The notes under the pieces: model-generated
What the model was told of the DNA's origin: nothing
The model's database searches: none
The model's input: the letters and a program-made list of their open reading frames with translations, nothing else
NCBI RefSeq assembly: GCF_022343685.1
Contig: NZ_CP092123.1
Span: 496,001-560,000, forward strand
Length of the DNA stretch: 64,000 nt
Reading direction: 5' to 3'
Origin: Marinobacterium sediminicola
GTDB lineage: Bacteria; Pseudomonadota; Gammaproteobacteria; Pseudomonadales; Balneatricaceae
Program-made: the position numbers and the translations under genes
Shown here: positions 31,651 to 42,779 of the stretch, in pieces
Position numbering within the stretch: the stretch's first letter is position 1
Layout: each line of letters begins with the position of its first letter

Positions 31651-32697
31651 ATGGGAATCCTAGGAGAAGAGGTACGCTATTCCGCGCAGAGCCGTGAAAG
31701 CGACCTGGATGACGAGCATCGAATGGACGAGACGCTTGACGATGACGAAGACCAGGATGACACCTCGTCGTTGGACGAGGATGATTCCTCTGAAGACCTG
31801 CCTGAATTCATCAACAGTGGTCGTGGACGAGGCTCCATGGCTCACAAGGATCTGGTGAATGCCCGTTCGCTGGATGCAACCCAGCTGTATCTCAATGAAA
31901 TTGGTTTCTCGCCGCTGCTGAGCGCGGAGGAGGAAGTCTATTTCTCTCGGCTCGCCCTCAAGGGGGACGAAGCGGCTCGCAAGCGTATGATCGAAAGCAA
32001 CCTTCGCTTGGTTGTCAAAATCGCCAGACGCTATATCAATCGTGGACTGACCCTGCTTGATCTGATTGAGGAAGGAAATCTGGGGTTGATTCGCGCGGTT
32101 GAGAAATTTGATCCTGAGCGTGGCTTTCGCTTCTCAACCTATGCCACCTGGTGGATTCGTCAGACCATCGAACGGGCGATCATGAATCAGACCCGAACCA
32201 TCCGCCTGCCGATACATGTGGTCAAGGAGCTTAATGTGTATCTGCGCGCTTCTCGCGAGTTGGCTCAGAAGCTCGATCATGAACCGACAGCGGAAGAGAT
32301 CGCCGCATTAGTGGATAAACCTGTGGCTAACGTGGAGCGCATGCTGGGGCTCAATGAGCGCGTAAGCTCAGTCGATGTGCCCGCCGGCCAAGGAGCAGAC
32401 AAACCGCTCTTGGATACCATCGCCGATCAGGACGCTGCTGACCCGGAAACACTGCTGCAAAACAACAACATCAGTGGCAACCTGAACCGCTGGCTGGAGA
32501 TGCTTCCTGAGAAACACGCGGATGTACTCTCACGTCGCTTCGGTTTGAGGGGATACGAGATGAGCACTCTTGAGCAGGTCGGTCTGGAAATCGGGTTGAC
32601 TCGTGAGCGGGTGCGCCAGATACAGGTCGAAGCATTACGCAAATTGCGTGAGATTGTCGAGAAGAATGGTCTGACCGGAGAGGATCTGTTGCAGTAA
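31651..32697 (+). CDS. rpoS: RNA polymerase sigma factor RpoS (sigma-38)
   Basis: 348 aa from the ATG at 31651, which has GGGGGTGAAG upstream; an ATG at 31609 would add 14 residues and lacks an SD. An acidic N-terminal region (many Asp/Glu, about 15-60) precedes region 1.2 ([16 protein letters not shown]). Region 2 ([53 protein letters not shown], split here by family practice) and region 4.2 ([19 protein letters not shown]) are complete. RpoS directs stationary-phase and general stress transcription. Promoters within nlpD commonly drive it. Confidence 0.97.
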   Translation: MGILGEEVRYSAQSRESDLDDEHRMDETLDDDEDQDDTSSLDEDDSSEDLPEFINSGRGRGSMAHKDLVNARSLDATQLYLNEIGFSPLLSAEEEVYFSRLALKGDEAARKRMIESNLRLVVKIARRYINRGLTLLDLIEEGNLGLIRAVEKFDPERGFRFSTYATWWIRQTIERAIMNQTRTIRLPIHVVKELNVYLRASRELAQKLDHEPTAEEIAALVDKPVANVERMLGLNERVSSVDVPAGQGADKPLLDTIADQDAADPETLLQNNNISGNLNRWLEMLPEKHADVLSRRFGLRGYEMSTLEQVGLEIGLTRERVRQIQVEALRKLREIVEKNGLTGEDLLQ

Positions 32698-32707
32698 CAG
32701 ATCCTTT
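32682..32707 (+). terminator. Hairpin terminator at the end of rpoS
   Basis: GGATCTGTT at 32682-32690 and AACAGATCC at 32696-32704 form a perfect 9-bp stem spanning the rpoS stop, followed by TTT. The T tract is short; rpoS and fdxA converge here. Confidence 0.55.
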
Positions 32708-32723
32708 CACGGTGGAGAAGCGG

Positions 32724-33047
32724 TCAGCGCTCCAGATACTGGAGCTTGTCCGGTACTCCGTCCCACTTCTCCGCATCCGGCAAAGGTGCCTTGCGCTCGG
32801 AAATGTTGGGCCAGATTTCGGCCAGCTCGGCGTTGAGCTGGTAGAATTGGTCCTGCTCCGGGCTCAGGTCATCTTCGTGCAGAATCGCTTCTGCCGGGCA
32901 CTCCGGTTCGCACAGTCCACAGTCGATGCACTCGTCCGGGTGAATCACCAGAAAGTTCGGCCCTTCATAGAAGCAGTCCACCGGGCATACCTCGACACAA
33001 TCGGTGTACTTACAGCGGATGCAGTTTTCGGTCACGATGTAGGTCAT
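32724..33047 (-). CDS. fdxA: 7Fe ferredoxin FdxA
   Basis: 107 aa. The N-terminal cluster motif [18 protein letters not shown] and the second [12 protein letters not shown] give one [3Fe-4S] and one [4Fe-4S] site in the Azotobacter FdI pattern. The C-terminal tail (about 60-107) is typical of the family. It is a small soluble electron carrier and lies between rpoS and mutS on the opposite strand to rpoS, as in Pseudomonas. Confidence 0.97.
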   Translation of the reverse strand: MTYIVTENCIRCKYTDCVEVCPVDCFYEGPNFLVIHPDECIDCGLCEPECPAEAILHEDDLSPEQDQFYQLNAELAEIWPNISERKAPLPDAEKWDGVPDKLQYLER

Positions 33048-33118
33048 CGCTCAGCCTCCCATTGGCTCGATACTGAGTGCAGTATAGTGCGCACAGAATA
33101 TTTTGATCTGAATCCTTA

Positions 33119-35722
33119 TCAGGACAGCAAGGCCTTGAGGGCGTAAAGCTGATCCAGTGCCTGACGCGGTGTCAGATTATCCGGGTCAAGGTCGCGCAGC
33201 TGGCGCTCGGCTGCCGAAGGCTGATAGCTGACGAAAAGATCGGTCTGCATCGGTTCTTCCTTGCCCTTGGCCGAAACGGGCTCGGGATTACGGGAGACTT
33301 TTTCACCCTGATCACGGCTGTCCTGTTCAAGGACGATGAGTTTGTCGCGGGCGCTGCGGATGACGCCCGACGGAATGCCGGCCAGTTGTGCGACCTGCAG
33401 TCCGTAACTCTGACTGGCAGGCCCTTCCTGTACTTCATGCATGAACACGATATGGTCATTATGCTCAACAGCAGTCAAGTGAACGTTGGCTACCCCGCTC
33501 TCCCGTTCCGGCAGACTGGTCAGCTCGAAATAGTGGGTGGCAAACAGGGTAAACGCCTTGACCTCACGTGCGAGGAATTCAGCACATGACCAGGCCAGTG
33601 AAAGGCCGTCGAAGGTACTGGTGCCGCGTCCGACCTCATCCATCAACACCAGGCTGCGGGCCGTTGCATTGTGCAGGATATTGGCTGTTTCGGTCATTTC
33701 CACCATGAAGGTGGAGCGGCCACCCGCCAGGTCATCGGATGAGCCCATGCGGGTGAAAATGCGGTCAACGATGCCGATGGTTGCGGCTTCGGCCGGTACG
33801 TAACTACCGATGTGTGCGAGCAGCGTAATCAGTGCAGCCTGGCGCATATACGTGGACTTACCACCCATGTTGGGGCCCGTGATCACCAGCATGTGTCGTT
33901 CGGTATCCAGCATCAGGTCGTTGGCTACGAAGGGGGCGTCCAGGACCGCCTCGACGACCGGGTGGCGCCCCTGCGTAATTTTGATGCAAGGTTCGTCGAC
34001 CAGTTGAGGGCGCTGATAGTCGAGCGACAGGGCGCGCTCCGCAAGTGTATTGAGGACATCCAGCTCCGACAGAGCCGCAGCACACTCCTGCAGTGGTGCC
34101 AGTTGAGCGGCAATCAACTCGAGCAGTTCATCGTAAAGCTGCTTCTCACGGGCCAGCGCCTTGCTCTTGGCGCTCAGAGCCTTGTCTTCAAACTCTTTCA
34201 GTTCGGGGGTGATGAAACGTTCAGCATTCTTCAGTGTCTGGCGGCGAACATATTCGGCAGGCATGTCGATAGCCTGTGCCTTACTGACCTCAATGAAATA
34301 GCCATGTACCCGGTTGTAACCCACCTTGAGGGTGGAAATGTCGGTGCGGGCACGTTCGCGTGCTTCCAGCTGCAGCAGGAAGTCGCCGGCATTCTCGCTT
34401 AGACTACGAAGCTCATCCAATTCCGCGTCATAGCCGGAAGCGATGACGCCACCATCCCTGATGACAACAGGTGGTGCATCGATAATGGCGCGAGACAGCA
34501 GTCCAGCCTGTTCGGGGAAGGTCGAGATGGTACTGGCAAGGGTTTTGATGTGTGGCGAGTCGTTACGCCCAAGCAGCTGTTGCAAGGCCGGCAGTGAAGC
34601 CAGAGCGTTGCGCAGACGTTCCAGATCACGGGGGCGAGCGGACCTCAATGCGACACGGGAGAGGATTCGCTCCATGTCACCGACAGGTTTCAGTTGTTCT
34701 GAAATGTTGTCGCAGCAGTCAGGATTCATCAGCCAGCGGATAGCATCCTGACGGGCCTCCAGAATAGCGCGATCACGTAATGGGCGATGAAGCCAGCGGC
34801 GCAACAGACGGCTACCCATTGGGGTGCGGCACTTGTCCAGAACCGATGCGAGCGTATTGTTGCGACCGCCGGACAGGTTCAAATCCAGTTCGAGATTCCG
34901 CCGTGTCGCAGCATCCAGCACCACGGCTTCGTCGTGTTGCTCTACCTGCAGTCGACGAATATGGGGCAGGCTGCTGCGCTGGGTATCACGCGCATACTGC
35001 AGCAGGCAACCGGCCGCACAAATGGCCAGCTTCAAGTGATCACAGCCGAAACCGCTCAGATCACGGGTGTTGAACTGGTCGCACAACAGACGCTCTGCGG
35101 TGTCGGGTTCGAAATCCCAGGGTGGGCGGGCATGAGCGCCGGGACGCTTGCGCAAGGGCTCTGGTACGGCCACATCATCAGGGTATAGCAGCTCAGCAGG
35201 GCGCAATCGTTCCAGCTCCGCCAGCAGGGCTTCATCACCATCGACCTCGAACAGGCTGAAGCGGCCTGAACTGATATCGATCATCGCAAGCCCGTAGCGA
35301 TCATCCTGTCGAGCCACACCCATCAGCAGATTGTCCTGATGTTCGTCCAGCAATGCCTCGTCAGTGAGCGTCCCCGGCGTGACAATCCTCACCACTTCGC
35401 GGGCGACGGGACCCTTGCTGGTAGCTGGATCGCCGACCTGTTCACAGATGACCACGGACTCGCCGGCTTTGACAATGCGAGCGATATAGCCTTCAGCCGC
35501 ATGGTAGGGAATGCCTGCCATGGGGATAGGTTCGCCGGCAGACTTACCGCGTGCGGTCAGTGAAATATCCAGCAGCGAGGCAGCCTTCTTGGCGTCATCA
35601 TAGAACAGCTCGTAAAAGTCACCCATGCGGTAGAAGAGCAGCTGGTCCGGGTGCTGGGCCTTGATGCGCAGGTACTGCTGCATCATCGGAGTGTGTTGAG
35701 TGCTCTTGCTTGCTGAAGACAT
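33119..35722 (-). CDS. mutS: DNA mismatch repair protein MutS
   Basis: 867 aa from the ATG at 35722; the frame stays open far upstream, but that part opposes pncC and is not family-like. An ATG five codons earlier is possible. The mismatch-binding motif appears in [19 protein letters not shown] (Phe-x-Glu, about residues 35-40). The ATPase has Walker [15 protein letters not shown] near 620 and [17 protein letters not shown]. It recognises mispairs and recruits MutL. The C-terminal tail for tetramer formation is present. Confidence 0.98.
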   Translation of the reverse strand: MSSASKSTQHTPMMQQYLRIKAQHPDQLLFYRMGDFYELFYDDAKKAASLLDISLTARGKSAGEPIPMAGIPYHAAEGYIARIVKAGESVVICEQVGDPATSKGPVAREVVRIVTPGTLTDEALLDEHQDNLLMGVARQDDRYGLAMIDISSGRFSLFEVDGDEALLAELERLRPAELLYPDDVAVPEPLRKRPGAHARPPWDFEPDTAERLLCDQFNTRDLSGFGCDHLKLAICAAGCLLQYARDTQRSSLPHIRRLQVEQHDEAVVLDAATRRNLELDLNLSGGRNNTLASVLDKCRTPMGSRLLRRWLHRPLRDRAILEARQDAIRWLMNPDCCDNISEQLKPVGDMERILSRVALRSARPRDLERLRNALASLPALQQLLGRNDSPHIKTLASTISTFPEQAGLLSRAIIDAPPVVIRDGGVIASGYDAELDELRSLSENAGDFLLQLEARERARTDISTLKVGYNRVHGYFIEVSKAQAIDMPAEYVRRQTLKNAERFITPELKEFEDKALSAKSKALAREKQLYDELLELIAAQLAPLQECAAALSELDVLNTLAERALSLDYQRPQLVDEPCIKITQGRHPVVEAVLDAPFVANDLMLDTERHMLVITGPNMGGKSTYMRQAALITLLAHIGSYVPAEAATIGIVDRIFTRMGSSDDLAGGRSTFMVEMTETANILHNATARSLVLMDEVGRGTSTFDGLSLAWSCAEFLAREVKAFTLFATHYFELTSLPERESGVANVHLTAVEHNDHIVFMHEVQEGPASQSYGLQVAQLAGIPSGVIRSARDKLIVLEQDSRDQGEKVSRNPEPVSAKGKEEPMQTDLFVSYQPSAAERQLRDLDPDNLTPRQALDQLYALKALLS

Positions 35723-35836
35723 AGTTGACGCGATCATCCTTTTGCGGGGATTGAAACGGGTTCGGCTCGGGGTTTTAATGAGGGAATTGTACGTTAAACA
35801 TGGCACGCTGCGTAGTCGCGGCTTTGGAGTAACCAT

Positions 35837-36313
35837 ATGAAAAACCTGGCACAGAAAGTAGGTGAAACCCTCTTGGCAAAGGGGATGAAATTGGCTGCGG
35901 CCGAGTCCTGCACCGGAGGCTGGGTATCCCAGGCGGTGACGGCCGTTCCAGGCAGTTCCGGCTGGTTTGATTGCGGTTTCGTGTCCTATTCCAACACCGC
36001 AAAGCACAAGATGCTGGGTGTTGACCTCGCGGTACTGGAAAAAAGTGGTGCTGTCAGTGAGCCGGTAGTGGCGCAAATGGCAGAAGGTGCATTGCGTAAC
36101 AGTGACGCAGATATCGCAGTTGCAATCAGTGGTCTTGCCGGACCCGGAGGCGGCAGTGAGGATAAACCTGTTGGTACGGTCTGGTTTGCCTGGGCGGTAG
36201 AAGGTCATCCCACGGTGACCTGTTTGAGCTTTTTTAACGGCGGGCGAGATGAAATTCGTCAGCAGGCGGTTGAGCAGGCACTGGAAGGCATCATGGCTTA
36301 CTTGCCTCATTGA
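35837..36313 (+). CDS. pncC: Nicotinamide-nucleotide amidase (PncC/CinA C-terminal domain)
   Basis: 158 aa, corresponding only to the CinA C-terminal domain. Motifs are [22 protein letters not shown] near the N-terminus and [23 protein letters not shown]. It deamidates NMN to NaMN in pyridine nucleotide salvage. It lies just upstream of the LexA-controlled recA promoter, the conserved cinA/pncC-recA order, and may be partly cotranscribed with it. Confidence 0.95.
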   Translation: MKNLAQKVGETLLAKGMKLAAAESCTGGWVSQAVTAVPGSSGWFDCGFVSYSNTAKHKMLGVDLAVLEKSGAVSEPVVAQMAEGALRNSDADIAVAISGLAGPGGGSEDKPVGTVWFAWAVEGHPTVTCLSFFNGGRDEIRQQAVEQALEGIMAYLPH

Positions 36314-36323
36314 TGGACAGAGG

Positions 36324-36370
36324 TTGCAATCTGATCAGGGTGTGAAATAATACTGTCCAGATATACAGTA
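36324..36370 (+). promoter_or_regulatory. recA promoter with LexA (SOS) box
   Basis: TTGCAA at 36324-36329 and TAATAC at 36348-36353 are 18 bp apart. The LexA box TACTGTCCAGATATACAGTA at 36351-36370 has the full CTGT-N8-ACAG form with symmetric flanking TA/TA and overlaps the -10, so bound LexA would block the polymerase. Confidence 0.9.
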
Positions 36371-36402
36371 TTTTAACCCCTCGGCTAATGAAAGGTTTCC
36401 CG

Positions 36403-37446
36403 ATGGACGCAAACAGAAAGAAAGCGTTGGATGCAGCACTGTCACAGATTGAACGTCAGTTCGGCAAGGGCGCGGTTATGCGCATGGGGGATCAGCCCCG
36501 TGAAGCCATCCCGGCGGTGTCAACCGGTTCGCTGGGCCTGGATATCGCACTGGGTATCGGTGGATTGCCTTACGGTCGAGTGGTTGAGATCTATGGCCCC
36601 GAATCTTCCGGCAAAACCACGCTGACGCTGCAGGTCATTGCTGAAGCGCAGAAACAGGGGAAAACCTGTGCCTTCGTTGATGCCGAGCATGCACTGGACC
36701 CGGTCTACGCTGAAAAACTGGGTGTGGACGTGGATGCGTTGCTGGTGTCTCAGCCGGACACCGGTGAACAGGCGCTGGAAATTACCGACATGCTGACCCG
36801 TTCGGGGGCTGTAGACGTGATCATCGTCGACTCAGTAGCAGCACTGGTACCGAAGGCAGAGATTGAAGGTGAAATGGGTGATTCCCATGTTGGTCTGCAG
36901 GCGCGTTTGATGTCGCAGGCGCTGCGTAAACTGACTGGCAGCGTCAAGCAGTCCAACTGCCTGCTGGTGTTCATCAACCAGATTCGTATGAAGATTGGTG
37001 TGATGTTCGGTAACCCTGAAACCACAACTGGTGGTAACGCGCTGAAGTTTTACGCGTCCGTTCGTCTTGATATTCGCCGCACCGGTGCGGTCAAGCAGGG
37101 CGACGAGGTTGTGGGCAACGAAACGCGCGTTAAGGTCGTCAAGAACAAGGTGTCACCGCCGTTCCGTCAGGCCGAGTTCCAGATCCTGTATGGTCAGGGC
37201 ATTTACCATATGGGTGAGGTGGTTGACCTTGGCGTTCAGCAGGGCCTGGTCGATAAATCCGGTGCCTGGTACGCCTACAAGGGCGACAAGATCGGACAGG
37301 GTAAGGCTAATGCAGCCAAGTACCTGGAAGATCATCCGGAAGTGGCGCAGGAAATCGAAAACGAAATCCGTGCCCAGCTGCTTAACGTGCCCAAGCCCAA
37401 AGAGGCTGCAGTACCGGCTGAAGAAGCAGGACAGCTGGATCTTTGA
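36403..37446 (+). CDS. recA: Recombinase RecA
   Basis: 347 aa from the ATG at 36403, seven bases after AAAGG; an ATG five codons upstream is less likely. RecA forms filaments on single-stranded DNA, drives strand exchange and triggers LexA cleavage. Walker A is GPESSGKTT at about 66-73. The block [18 protein letters not shown] and the DNA-binding loops are standard, and the C-terminus is acidic. A terminator separates it from recX. Confidence 0.99.
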   Translation: MDANRKKALDAALSQIERQFGKGAVMRMGDQPREAIPAVSTGSLGLDIALGIGGLPYGRVVEIYGPESSGKTTLTLQVIAEAQKQGKTCAFVDAEHALDPVYAEKLGVDVDALLVSQPDTGEQALEITDMLTRSGAVDVIIVDSVAALVPKAEIEGEMGDSHVGLQARLMSQALRKLTGSVKQSNCLLVFINQIRMKIGVMFGNPETTTGGNALKFYASVRLDIRRTGAVKQGDEVVGNETRVKVVKNKVSPPFRQAEFQILYGQGIYHMGEVVDLGVQQGLVDKSGAWYAYKGDKIGQGKANAAKYLEDHPEVAQEIENEIRAQLLNVPKPKEAAVPAEEAGQLDL

Positions 37447-37463
37447 TCTGGGGCTGTTGATCA

Positions 37464-37496
37464 AACCACAGGGGCCTTTTGGCCCCTGTTTGGTTT
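37464..37496 (+). terminator. Intrinsic terminator between recA and recX
   Basis: CAGGGGCC and GGCCCCTG flank TTTT, extended by AAACCA/TGGTTT arms. Partial read-through would keep recX below recA. Confidence 0.8.
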
Positions 37497-37509
37497 AGGG
37501 GAAATGTAA

Positions 37510-37980
37510 ATGGCCAAAGCACTGGAAACGCTGGCAAATGTTCGTAATGCGGCCATTGCGCTGTTGGCGAGAAGGGAATACAGCCGTGCCGAACTTGAGC
37601 AAAAGTTGCGAGGGCGAACCCCGGATGGCAGGTTGCTGATGGAGGCCCTGGACCAGCTTCAGGCCGACGGATATCAGAGTGATCAGCGGTTTACCGAAGT
37701 TTTTGTTCGCAGCAGGCTGAGTGCAGGCTATGGACAGGTCAGGATTCGGCAGGAACTGCAACGCAAGGGGATAGGCCGCGAGCAGATTGAGCAGGTTTTG
37801 CAGCAGCATGAAATCGATAGCCGGCAGTTGGCGCTGGATTGTTATCAGCGCCGTTTTGGCGAAGAGCCACCCAAGGACCATAAAGACTACGCAAAGCGCA
37901 TGCGCTTCATGATCAGTCGCGGCTTTGGCTATGATGATGCTCGCTACGCGCTTGCCTGCAAGGGGGATGAATACGACTAA
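37510..37980 (+). CDS. recX: Regulatory protein RecX
   Basis: 156 aa, within the family range. RecX caps RecA filaments and inhibits their growth. Three-helix repeats are visible, including ALLARREYSRAELEQKL, LQADGYQSDQRFTEVFVRSR, and GYGQVRIRQELQRKGI. Position directly after recA is canonical, and the intervening hairpin makes its expression depend on read-through. Confidence 0.95.
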   Translation: MAKALETLANVRNAAIALLARREYSRAELEQKLRGRTPDGRLLMEALDQLQADGYQSDQRFTEVFVRSRLSAGYGQVRIRQELQRKGIGREQIEQVLQQHEIDSRQLALDCYQRRFGEEPPKDHKDYAKRMRFMISRGFGYDDARYALACKGDEYD

Positions 37981-37999
37981 AATCAACAGGTCTGTGCAT

Positions 38000-38084
38000 A
38001 AAAGCGGGCGCAAAACCTATCGTACATTTTTTGCCCGCGTTATATACTTGGCGGCTAATTTTTGCGTACAAATGCCCGCTTTTT
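38000..38084 (+). promoter_or_regulatory. Competing inverted repeats upstream of alaS
   Basis: AAAAGCGGGC at 38000-38009 can pair with GCCCGC at 38033-38038 or, more extensively, with GCCCGCTTTT at 38074-38083. The second pairing is followed by further T. A TATACT at 38043-38048 may be a -10 element. E. coli AlaRS represses its own gene through a palindrome around the start site, so an autoregulatory role is possible but unproven. Confidence 0.35.
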
Positions 38085-38138
38085 ACTCGATGAAAAGCGG
38101 TCTGTCGTGCCAACCAGTACAGACGCAACGGACCTTAT

Positions 38139-40742
38139 ATGAACTACATGACAAGTGCGGAGATCCGCCAGGCATTTCTCGATTACTTCAACCAGCAGGG
38201 ACATGAGATTGTTGCCTCCAGTCCGCTGATTCCGGGTAACGATCCGACGCTGCTGTTCACCAACGCAGGCATGGTGCAGTTCAAGGATGTGTTCCTTGGC
38301 TCTGATCAGCGTCCTTACAGCCGTGCGACAACCTCACAGCGCTGCGTGCGTGCCGGCGGTAAGCACAACGACCTTGAGAATGTCGGCTACACCGCACGTC
38401 ATCACACCTTCTTCGAAATGCTCGGCAACTTCAGCTTCGGTGATTATTTCAAGCGTGAAGCGATCAAGTTTGCCTGGGAGTTTCTGACCAAGCGTCTGGG
38501 TCTGCCGGAAGAGCGCCTGTGGGTAACCGTGCACTACACGGATGACGAAGCCGAGAAGATCTGGAAGGAAGAGATGGGGATCAACCCCGAACGCTTTTCC
38601 AAACTGGATGAAGACAACTTCTGGGCCATGGGTGATACCGGCCCCTGCGGTCCCTGCACAGAGATTTTCTTCGACCATGGTCCTGACGTGGCGGGCGGGC
38701 CTCCGGGCAGCCCGGACGAAGATGGCGACCGCTATATCGAAATCTGGAACCTGGTGTTCATGCAGTACAACCGCTCTGCCGATGGCACCATGGAGCCGCT
38801 GGCGCGTCCCAGCATCGATACCGGTATGGGGCTTGAGCGTGTAGCTGCGGTGATGCAGGGCGTACACAGCAACTACGAGATCGACCTGTTCCAGAACCTG
38901 CTCAAGGCAACGGCTAGCGTGTTGGGGCTGGACAGCATCGACAGCAAGTCGCTGCGTGTTATCGCCGACCATATCCGTTCCTGCTCGTTCCTGATTGCCG
39001 ATGGCGTGCTGCCGTCAAACGAAGGACGTGGCTATGTGCTGCGCCGCATTATGCGTCGTGCCATTCGTCACGGTAACAAACTGGGTGCAACTGAACCTTT
39101 CTTCCACAAGCTGGTAGCACCCTTGGTCAAGGAGATGGGCGAGGCTTATCCTGAACTGGCCAAGATGCAGGATCAGGTGGAGCGAATCCTGCTCAAAGAA
39201 GAGCAGCAGTTCGCCCGAACGCTGGATCATGGCATGCAGTTGCTGACCCAGGCGATTGCCGAACTCGAGGGTAGCGTCATTCCGGGTGAAACCGTATTCC
39301 GTCTGTATGACACCTACGGTTTCCCGGTTGACCTGACCGCGGATGTTGCTCGTGAGCACGAGCTTACACTGGATATGGATGGCTTCGAGCAGGCGATGGA
39401 AGCTCAGCGTGAGCGTGCCCGTGCGTCTGGCCAGTTCTCCGTAGACTACAATGACCAGATCAAGCTGGAAGGCAGCACGGCCTTCACCGGCTATGATCGT
39501 CTTGAAGATCGGTCTGAAGTGGTGGCGCTTTATCGTGAGGGCGAAGCTGTCAACCAGTTGTCAGCGGGCGAGACCGGTGTGGTGGTGCTGAAGAATACGG
39601 CCTTCTATGCCGAGTCCGGTGGTCAGGCCGGCGATCAGGGCTTGTTGCGCTGGGACCGTGGTCAGTTTGATGTAAACGACTGTACCAAGGAAAGCGGACA
39701 TCACCTGCACCACGGAGTCCTGAGTGAGGGCGTATTGCAGGTGGGTGATCAGGTGGTGACCGAAGTTGATATGGGCAAGCGTCAGGCGACTGCTCTGAAT
39801 CACTCGGCGACACACCTGTTGCATGCTGCCCTGCGCAAAGTGCTGGGTGATCATGTACAGCAGAAAGGCTCTTTGGTTAACGCTGACCGTCTGCGTTTCG
39901 ATTTCGCTCACTTCGAGGCCATGACCGCAGAGCAGGTTGCTGCTGTCGAAACGATGGTAAATGAACAGATTCGCGCCAACACTGCCGTCGAAACGGAACT
40001 GATGGAACTTGATGCCGCCAAGGCAAAAGGAGCCATGGCTCTGTTCGGTGAGAAGTACGATGCTGAAGTCCGTGTGCTGAGCATGGGAGGTGACTTCTCT
40101 GTGGAACTGTGCGGTGGTACTCATGCCAAGCGTACCGGTGATATCGGTCTGCTGAAAATTGTTGCCGAAAGCGGTATTGCATCAGGTGTACGTCGTATCG
40201 AAGCTGTGACCGGTGCGGGTGCACTGCAGTGGGTCAACAGCAATGAGCAGGCGCTTGGCGAGATAGCTGCGCTGGTCAAAGGCTCGCGTGAGAGTGCACT
40301 GGAAAAAGTGCGCAGCCTGAATGAACGCAGCCGGCAGCTGGAGAAAGAAATTGAACGCCTGGCAGCCAAGCTGGCCAGCGCTCAAAGCGGTGACCTGCTG
40401 AGCCAGGTTCAGGACGTGAGCGGTATCAAGGTCCTGGCCGCCAAACTGGAAGGCGTTGAACCCAAGGCCCTGCGCGACACTCTGGATCAGCTCAAGAGCA
40501 AGTTGGGTAGCGGTGTGGTGGTACTGATCACGGCTCAGGATGACAAGGTCAGCCTGATTGCTGGTGTCACCAAGGATTTGACCGGTCAGATCAAGGCGGG
40601 TGACCTGGTGCGTGAACTGGCATCACGCCTTGGCGGTAAAGGGGGCGGTCGCCCGGACATGGCTCAGGGTGGGGGCACTGATGTGAGTGCTGTCCCTGCG
40701 GCTCTGCAAGCAGTGCCCGAGCTGGTTGCGGCAAGCCTGTAA
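38139..40742 (+). CDS. alaS: Alanyl-tRNA synthetase
   Basis: 867 aa. The ATG at 38139 or the one three codons later could be the start. The class II catalytic core covers about 1-460 ([42 protein letters not shown]). The editing domain has the zinc motif [11 protein letters not shown] and CGGTHA (about 560-670). The C-Ala domain ends with [15 protein letters not shown]. It charges tRNA-Ala and removes mischarged Ser/Gly. alaS-lysC-csrA is the expected order. Confidence 0.98.
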   Translation: MNYMTSAEIRQAFLDYFNQQGHEIVASSPLIPGNDPTLLFTNAGMVQFKDVFLGSDQRPYSRATTSQRCVRAGGKHNDLENVGYTARHHTFFEMLGNFSFGDYFKREAIKFAWEFLTKRLGLPEERLWVTVHYTDDEAEKIWKEEMGINPERFSKLDEDNFWAMGDTGPCGPCTEIFFDHGPDVAGGPPGSPDEDGDRYIEIWNLVFMQYNRSADGTMEPLARPSIDTGMGLERVAAVMQGVHSNYEIDLFQNLLKATASVLGLDSIDSKSLRVIADHIRSCSFLIADGVLPSNEGRGYVLRRIMRRAIRHGNKLGATEPFFHKLVAPLVKEMGEAYPELAKMQDQVERILLKEEQQFARTLDHGMQLLTQAIAELEGSVIPGETVFRLYDTYGFPVDLTADVAREHELTLDMDGFEQAMEAQRERARASGQFSVDYNDQIKLEGSTAFTGYDRLEDRSEVVALYREGEAVNQLSAGETGVVVLKNTAFYAESGGQAGDQGLLRWDRGQFDVNDCTKESGHHLHHGVLSEGVLQVGDQVVTEVDMGKRQATALNHSATHLLHAALRKVLGDHVQQKGSLVNADRLRFDFAHFEAMTAEQVAAVETMVNEQIRANTAVETELMELDAAKAKGAMALFGEKYDAEVRVLSMGGDFSVELCGGTHAKRTGDIGLLKIVAESGIASGVRRIEAVTGAGALQWVNSNEQALGEIAALVKGSRESALEKVRSLNERSRQLEKEIERLAAKLASAQSGDLLSQVQDVSGIKVLAAKLEGVEPKALRDTLDQLKSKLGSGVVVLITAQDDKVSLIAGVTKDLTGQIKAGDLVRELASRLGGKGGGRPDMAQGGGTDVSAVPAALQAVPELVAASL

Positions 40743-40796
40743 GTAAGTCAGGCGCTGCCGGTTTCGAGCGACCGGCAGCCAGATGGAAACTGGAAA

Positions 40797-42032
40797 ATGG
40801 CGTTATACGTTCAAAAATACGGTGGTACCTCTGTTGGCTCTGTGGAGCGCATCCAGGCGGTCGCCGATAAGGTCAAGGGTTTTCGTCAGCAGGGGCATGA
40901 CATTGTTGTTGTCGTCTCTGCCATGAGTGGCGAAACCAACCGCTTGATTGCGCTGGCTAATGAGATGCAGGAGCGTCCGGATCCGCGAGAGCTGGACACG
41001 CTGCTTTCAACCGGTGAACAGGTCACCATAGCACTGCTGTGCATGGCGCTGAAACAGCGAGGGGTTGATGCACGCTCATACACGGGGGCGCAGGTCCGCA
41101 TTCTAACTGATCAGTACCATACCAAGGCGCGTATTCAGGATATCGAGACTGAGCGCATGCGCGCCGACCTGGCTCAGGGGCGTGTGGTCGTGGTTGCAGG
41201 GTTTCAGGGCGTGGATACTGACGGCAATATCACCACCCTTGGGCGTGGTGGTTCTGATACCACGGGCGTTGCACTTGCTGCAGCACTGAAGGCGGATGAG
41301 TGTCAGATCTATACCGATGTGGATGGCGTGTACACGACCGATCCGCGTGTCGTCGAGGGAGCTCGTCGCCTGGAAAAGATCACTTTCGAAGAGATGCTTG
41401 AAATGGCAAGCCTGGGTTCGAAGGTGCTGCAGATCCGCTCGGTGGAGTTTGCAGGCAAATACAAGGTTCCATTGCGTGTATTGTCCAGTTTCCAGGATGG
41501 CCCTGGCACACTGATTACGATAGAGGATGATGAGACTGTGGAAAAACCGGTTATCTCAGGTATTGCGTTCAACCGCGATGAAGCCAAACTGACGGTCGTG
41601 GGTGTGCCGGATATTCCGGGAGTCGCCTCCAGAATTCTTGGGCCAATCAGCCGAGCCAATATCGAAGTCGATATGATTGTGCAGAATATTGCCGCTGATC
41701 AGACCACCGATTTTACCTTTACAGTGCACAGGAACGACTATGATAAAGCTGAGCAGGTGCTGCAGCAGGTCGTTAAGGAACTCGGCGCGCGGGAAGCGAT
41801 CGGAAACAACAAGATCGCCAAAGTGTCGATTGTCGGTGTCGGCATGCGTTCACATGCAGGCGTTGCCAGCAAAATGTTCGATGCGCTTGCGGCAGAAAAT
41901 ATCAATATCCAGATGATCTCGACCTCTGAAATCAAGGTATCAGTGGTTATAGCCGAGAAATATCTGGAGTTGGCAGTGCGTGCGCTGCATTCGGCGTTCG
42001 ATCTGGATGCATCTGATACAGTCCGCGAGTAA
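40797..42032 (+). CDS. lysC: Aspartate kinase (feedback-regulated)
   Basis: 411 aa monofunctional aspartokinase, the first step to lysine, threonine and methionine. The signature VQKYGGTSVGS begins the amino-acid-kinase domain (about 1-245), with GRGGSDTTGVALAAALKAD near 150 and YTDVDGVYTTDPR near 180. Two C-terminal ACT units (about 265-405) would bind lysine/threonine. It sits between alaS and csrA. Confidence 0.97.
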   Translation: MALYVQKYGGTSVGSVERIQAVADKVKGFRQQGHDIVVVVSAMSGETNRLIALANEMQERPDPRELDTLLSTGEQVTIALLCMALKQRGVDARSYTGAQVRILTDQYHTKARIQDIETERMRADLAQGRVVVVAGFQGVDTDGNITTLGRGGSDTTGVALAAALKADECQIYTDVDGVYTTDPRVVEGARRLEKITFEEMLEMASLGSKVLQIRSVEFAGKYKVPLRVLSSFQDGPGTLITIEDDETVEKPVISGIAFNRDEAKLTVVGVPDIPGVASRILGPISRANIEVDMIVQNIAADQTTDFTFTVHRNDYDKAEQVLQQVVKELGAREAIGNNKIAKVSIVGVGMRSHAGVASKMFDALAAENINIQMISTSEIKVSVVIAEKYLELAVRALHSAFDLDASDTVRE

Positions 42033-42194
42033 CGACAGTATCGGATGACGGGGGCCAACATCTGTTCTATAGTACCGTTCTAGGCCCCCTCAAAAGCAGT
42101 TTGGAGCGGTTTTTGCCCATTCGTAGTCAACCTGGATGTTCTAAGGACGTAGGGGTAATGGTGTGAATCTGCTTCAAAGAGAAAGAATTCAGCG

Positions 42195-42224
42195 CCCAAC
42201 AGGACAATTTAAGGAGAGCCACAA
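42195..42224 (+). promoter_or_regulatory. csrA translation-start region with two GGA motifs
   Basis: CAACAGGACAA lies just before the SD AAGGAGAG. CsrA binds A(N)GGA motifs overlapping ribosome sites, so this leader could let CsrA repress its own translation, as known in E. coli. Confidence 0.4.
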
Positions 42225-42413
42225 ATGCTGATTCTAACCCGCCGCGTTGGCGAAACACTTATGGTTGGTGATGATGTCACCGTAACCGTACTCGGTGTGA
42301 AAGGTAACCAAGTCCGCATCGGTGTAAATGCGCCCAAGGATGTCTCTGTTCATCGTGAAGAGATTTACCAGCGCATTCAGCGTGAAAAGTCACAAGACAA
42401 CGACCAAGAGTAA
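42225..42413 (+). CDS. csrA: Carbon storage regulator CsrA (RsmA)
   Basis: 62 aa. The sequence [24 protein letters not shown] and the RNA-contacting [13 protein letters not shown] are textbook. CsrA is a dimeric RNA-binding protein that blocks or stabilises target mRNAs for motility, biofilm and carbon flow, including c-di-GMP enzymes in many bacteria. The downstream tRNA-Ser/tRNA-Arg cluster is the conserved context. I found no csrB-like RNA in the window. Confidence 0.98.
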   Translation: MLILTRRVGETLMVGDDVTVTVLGVKGNQVRIGVNAPKDVSVHREEIYQRIQREKSQDNDQE

Positions 42414-42477
42414 TTTTTTTAAAATATCTCTTTCCTTTTAAAAATCAGTCTTGTAACATACGCGCCGTTGTTGACGA

Positions 42478-42565
42478 GGTGAGTTGGCCGAGTGGCTGAA
42501 GGCGCGCCCCTGCTAAGGGCGTATACCGCAAGGTATCGAGGGTTCGAATCCCTCACTCACCGCCA
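42478..42565 (+). tRNA. tRNA-Ser (anticodon GCT)
   Basis: 88 nt with encoded CCA. Acceptor arms GGTGAGT/ACTCACC, the GCT anticodon in CTGCTAA, a long variable arm (TACCGCAAGGTA region) and GGTTCGAATC in the T arm identify it. It lies after csrA, as serV does in E. coli. Confidence 0.98.
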
Positions 42566-42573
42566 TTTGATGT

Positions 42574-42650
42574 GCGCCCGTAGCTCAGCTGGATAGAGTA
42601 CCTGGCTACGAACCAGGCGGTCAGAGGTTCGAATCCTCTCGGGCGCGCCA
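42574..42650 (+). tRNA. tRNA-Arg (anticodon ACG), copy 1
   Basis: 77 nt with encoded CCA. Acceptor GCGCCCG/CGGGCGC and anticodon loop CTACGAA are visible; A34 should be deaminated to inosine, reading CGU, CGC and CGA. It starts 8 nt after tRNA-Ser, so one transcript is likely. Confidence 0.98.
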
Positions 42651-42681
42651 TCTCAAGGCAACAACAATTGAAAACATGTGT

Positions 42682-42758
42682 GCGCCCGTAGCTCAGCTGG
42701 ATAGAGTACCTGGCTACGAACCAGGCGGTCAGAGGTTCGAATCCTCTCGGGCGCGCCA
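42682..42758 (+). tRNA. tRNA-Arg (anticodon ACG), copy 2
   Basis: Identical over all 77 nt to copy 1, 31 nt downstream of it. Confidence 0.98.
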
Positions 42759-42779
42759 TCTTTTCCATCCTTTCGGTAT

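Noticed and set aside
35723-36310. N-terminal extension of the mutS frame opposite pncC
   Set aside because: MutS begins at the family Met-Ser-Ser-Ala region; the extra 196 codons lie opposite a real gene and are not MutS-like.
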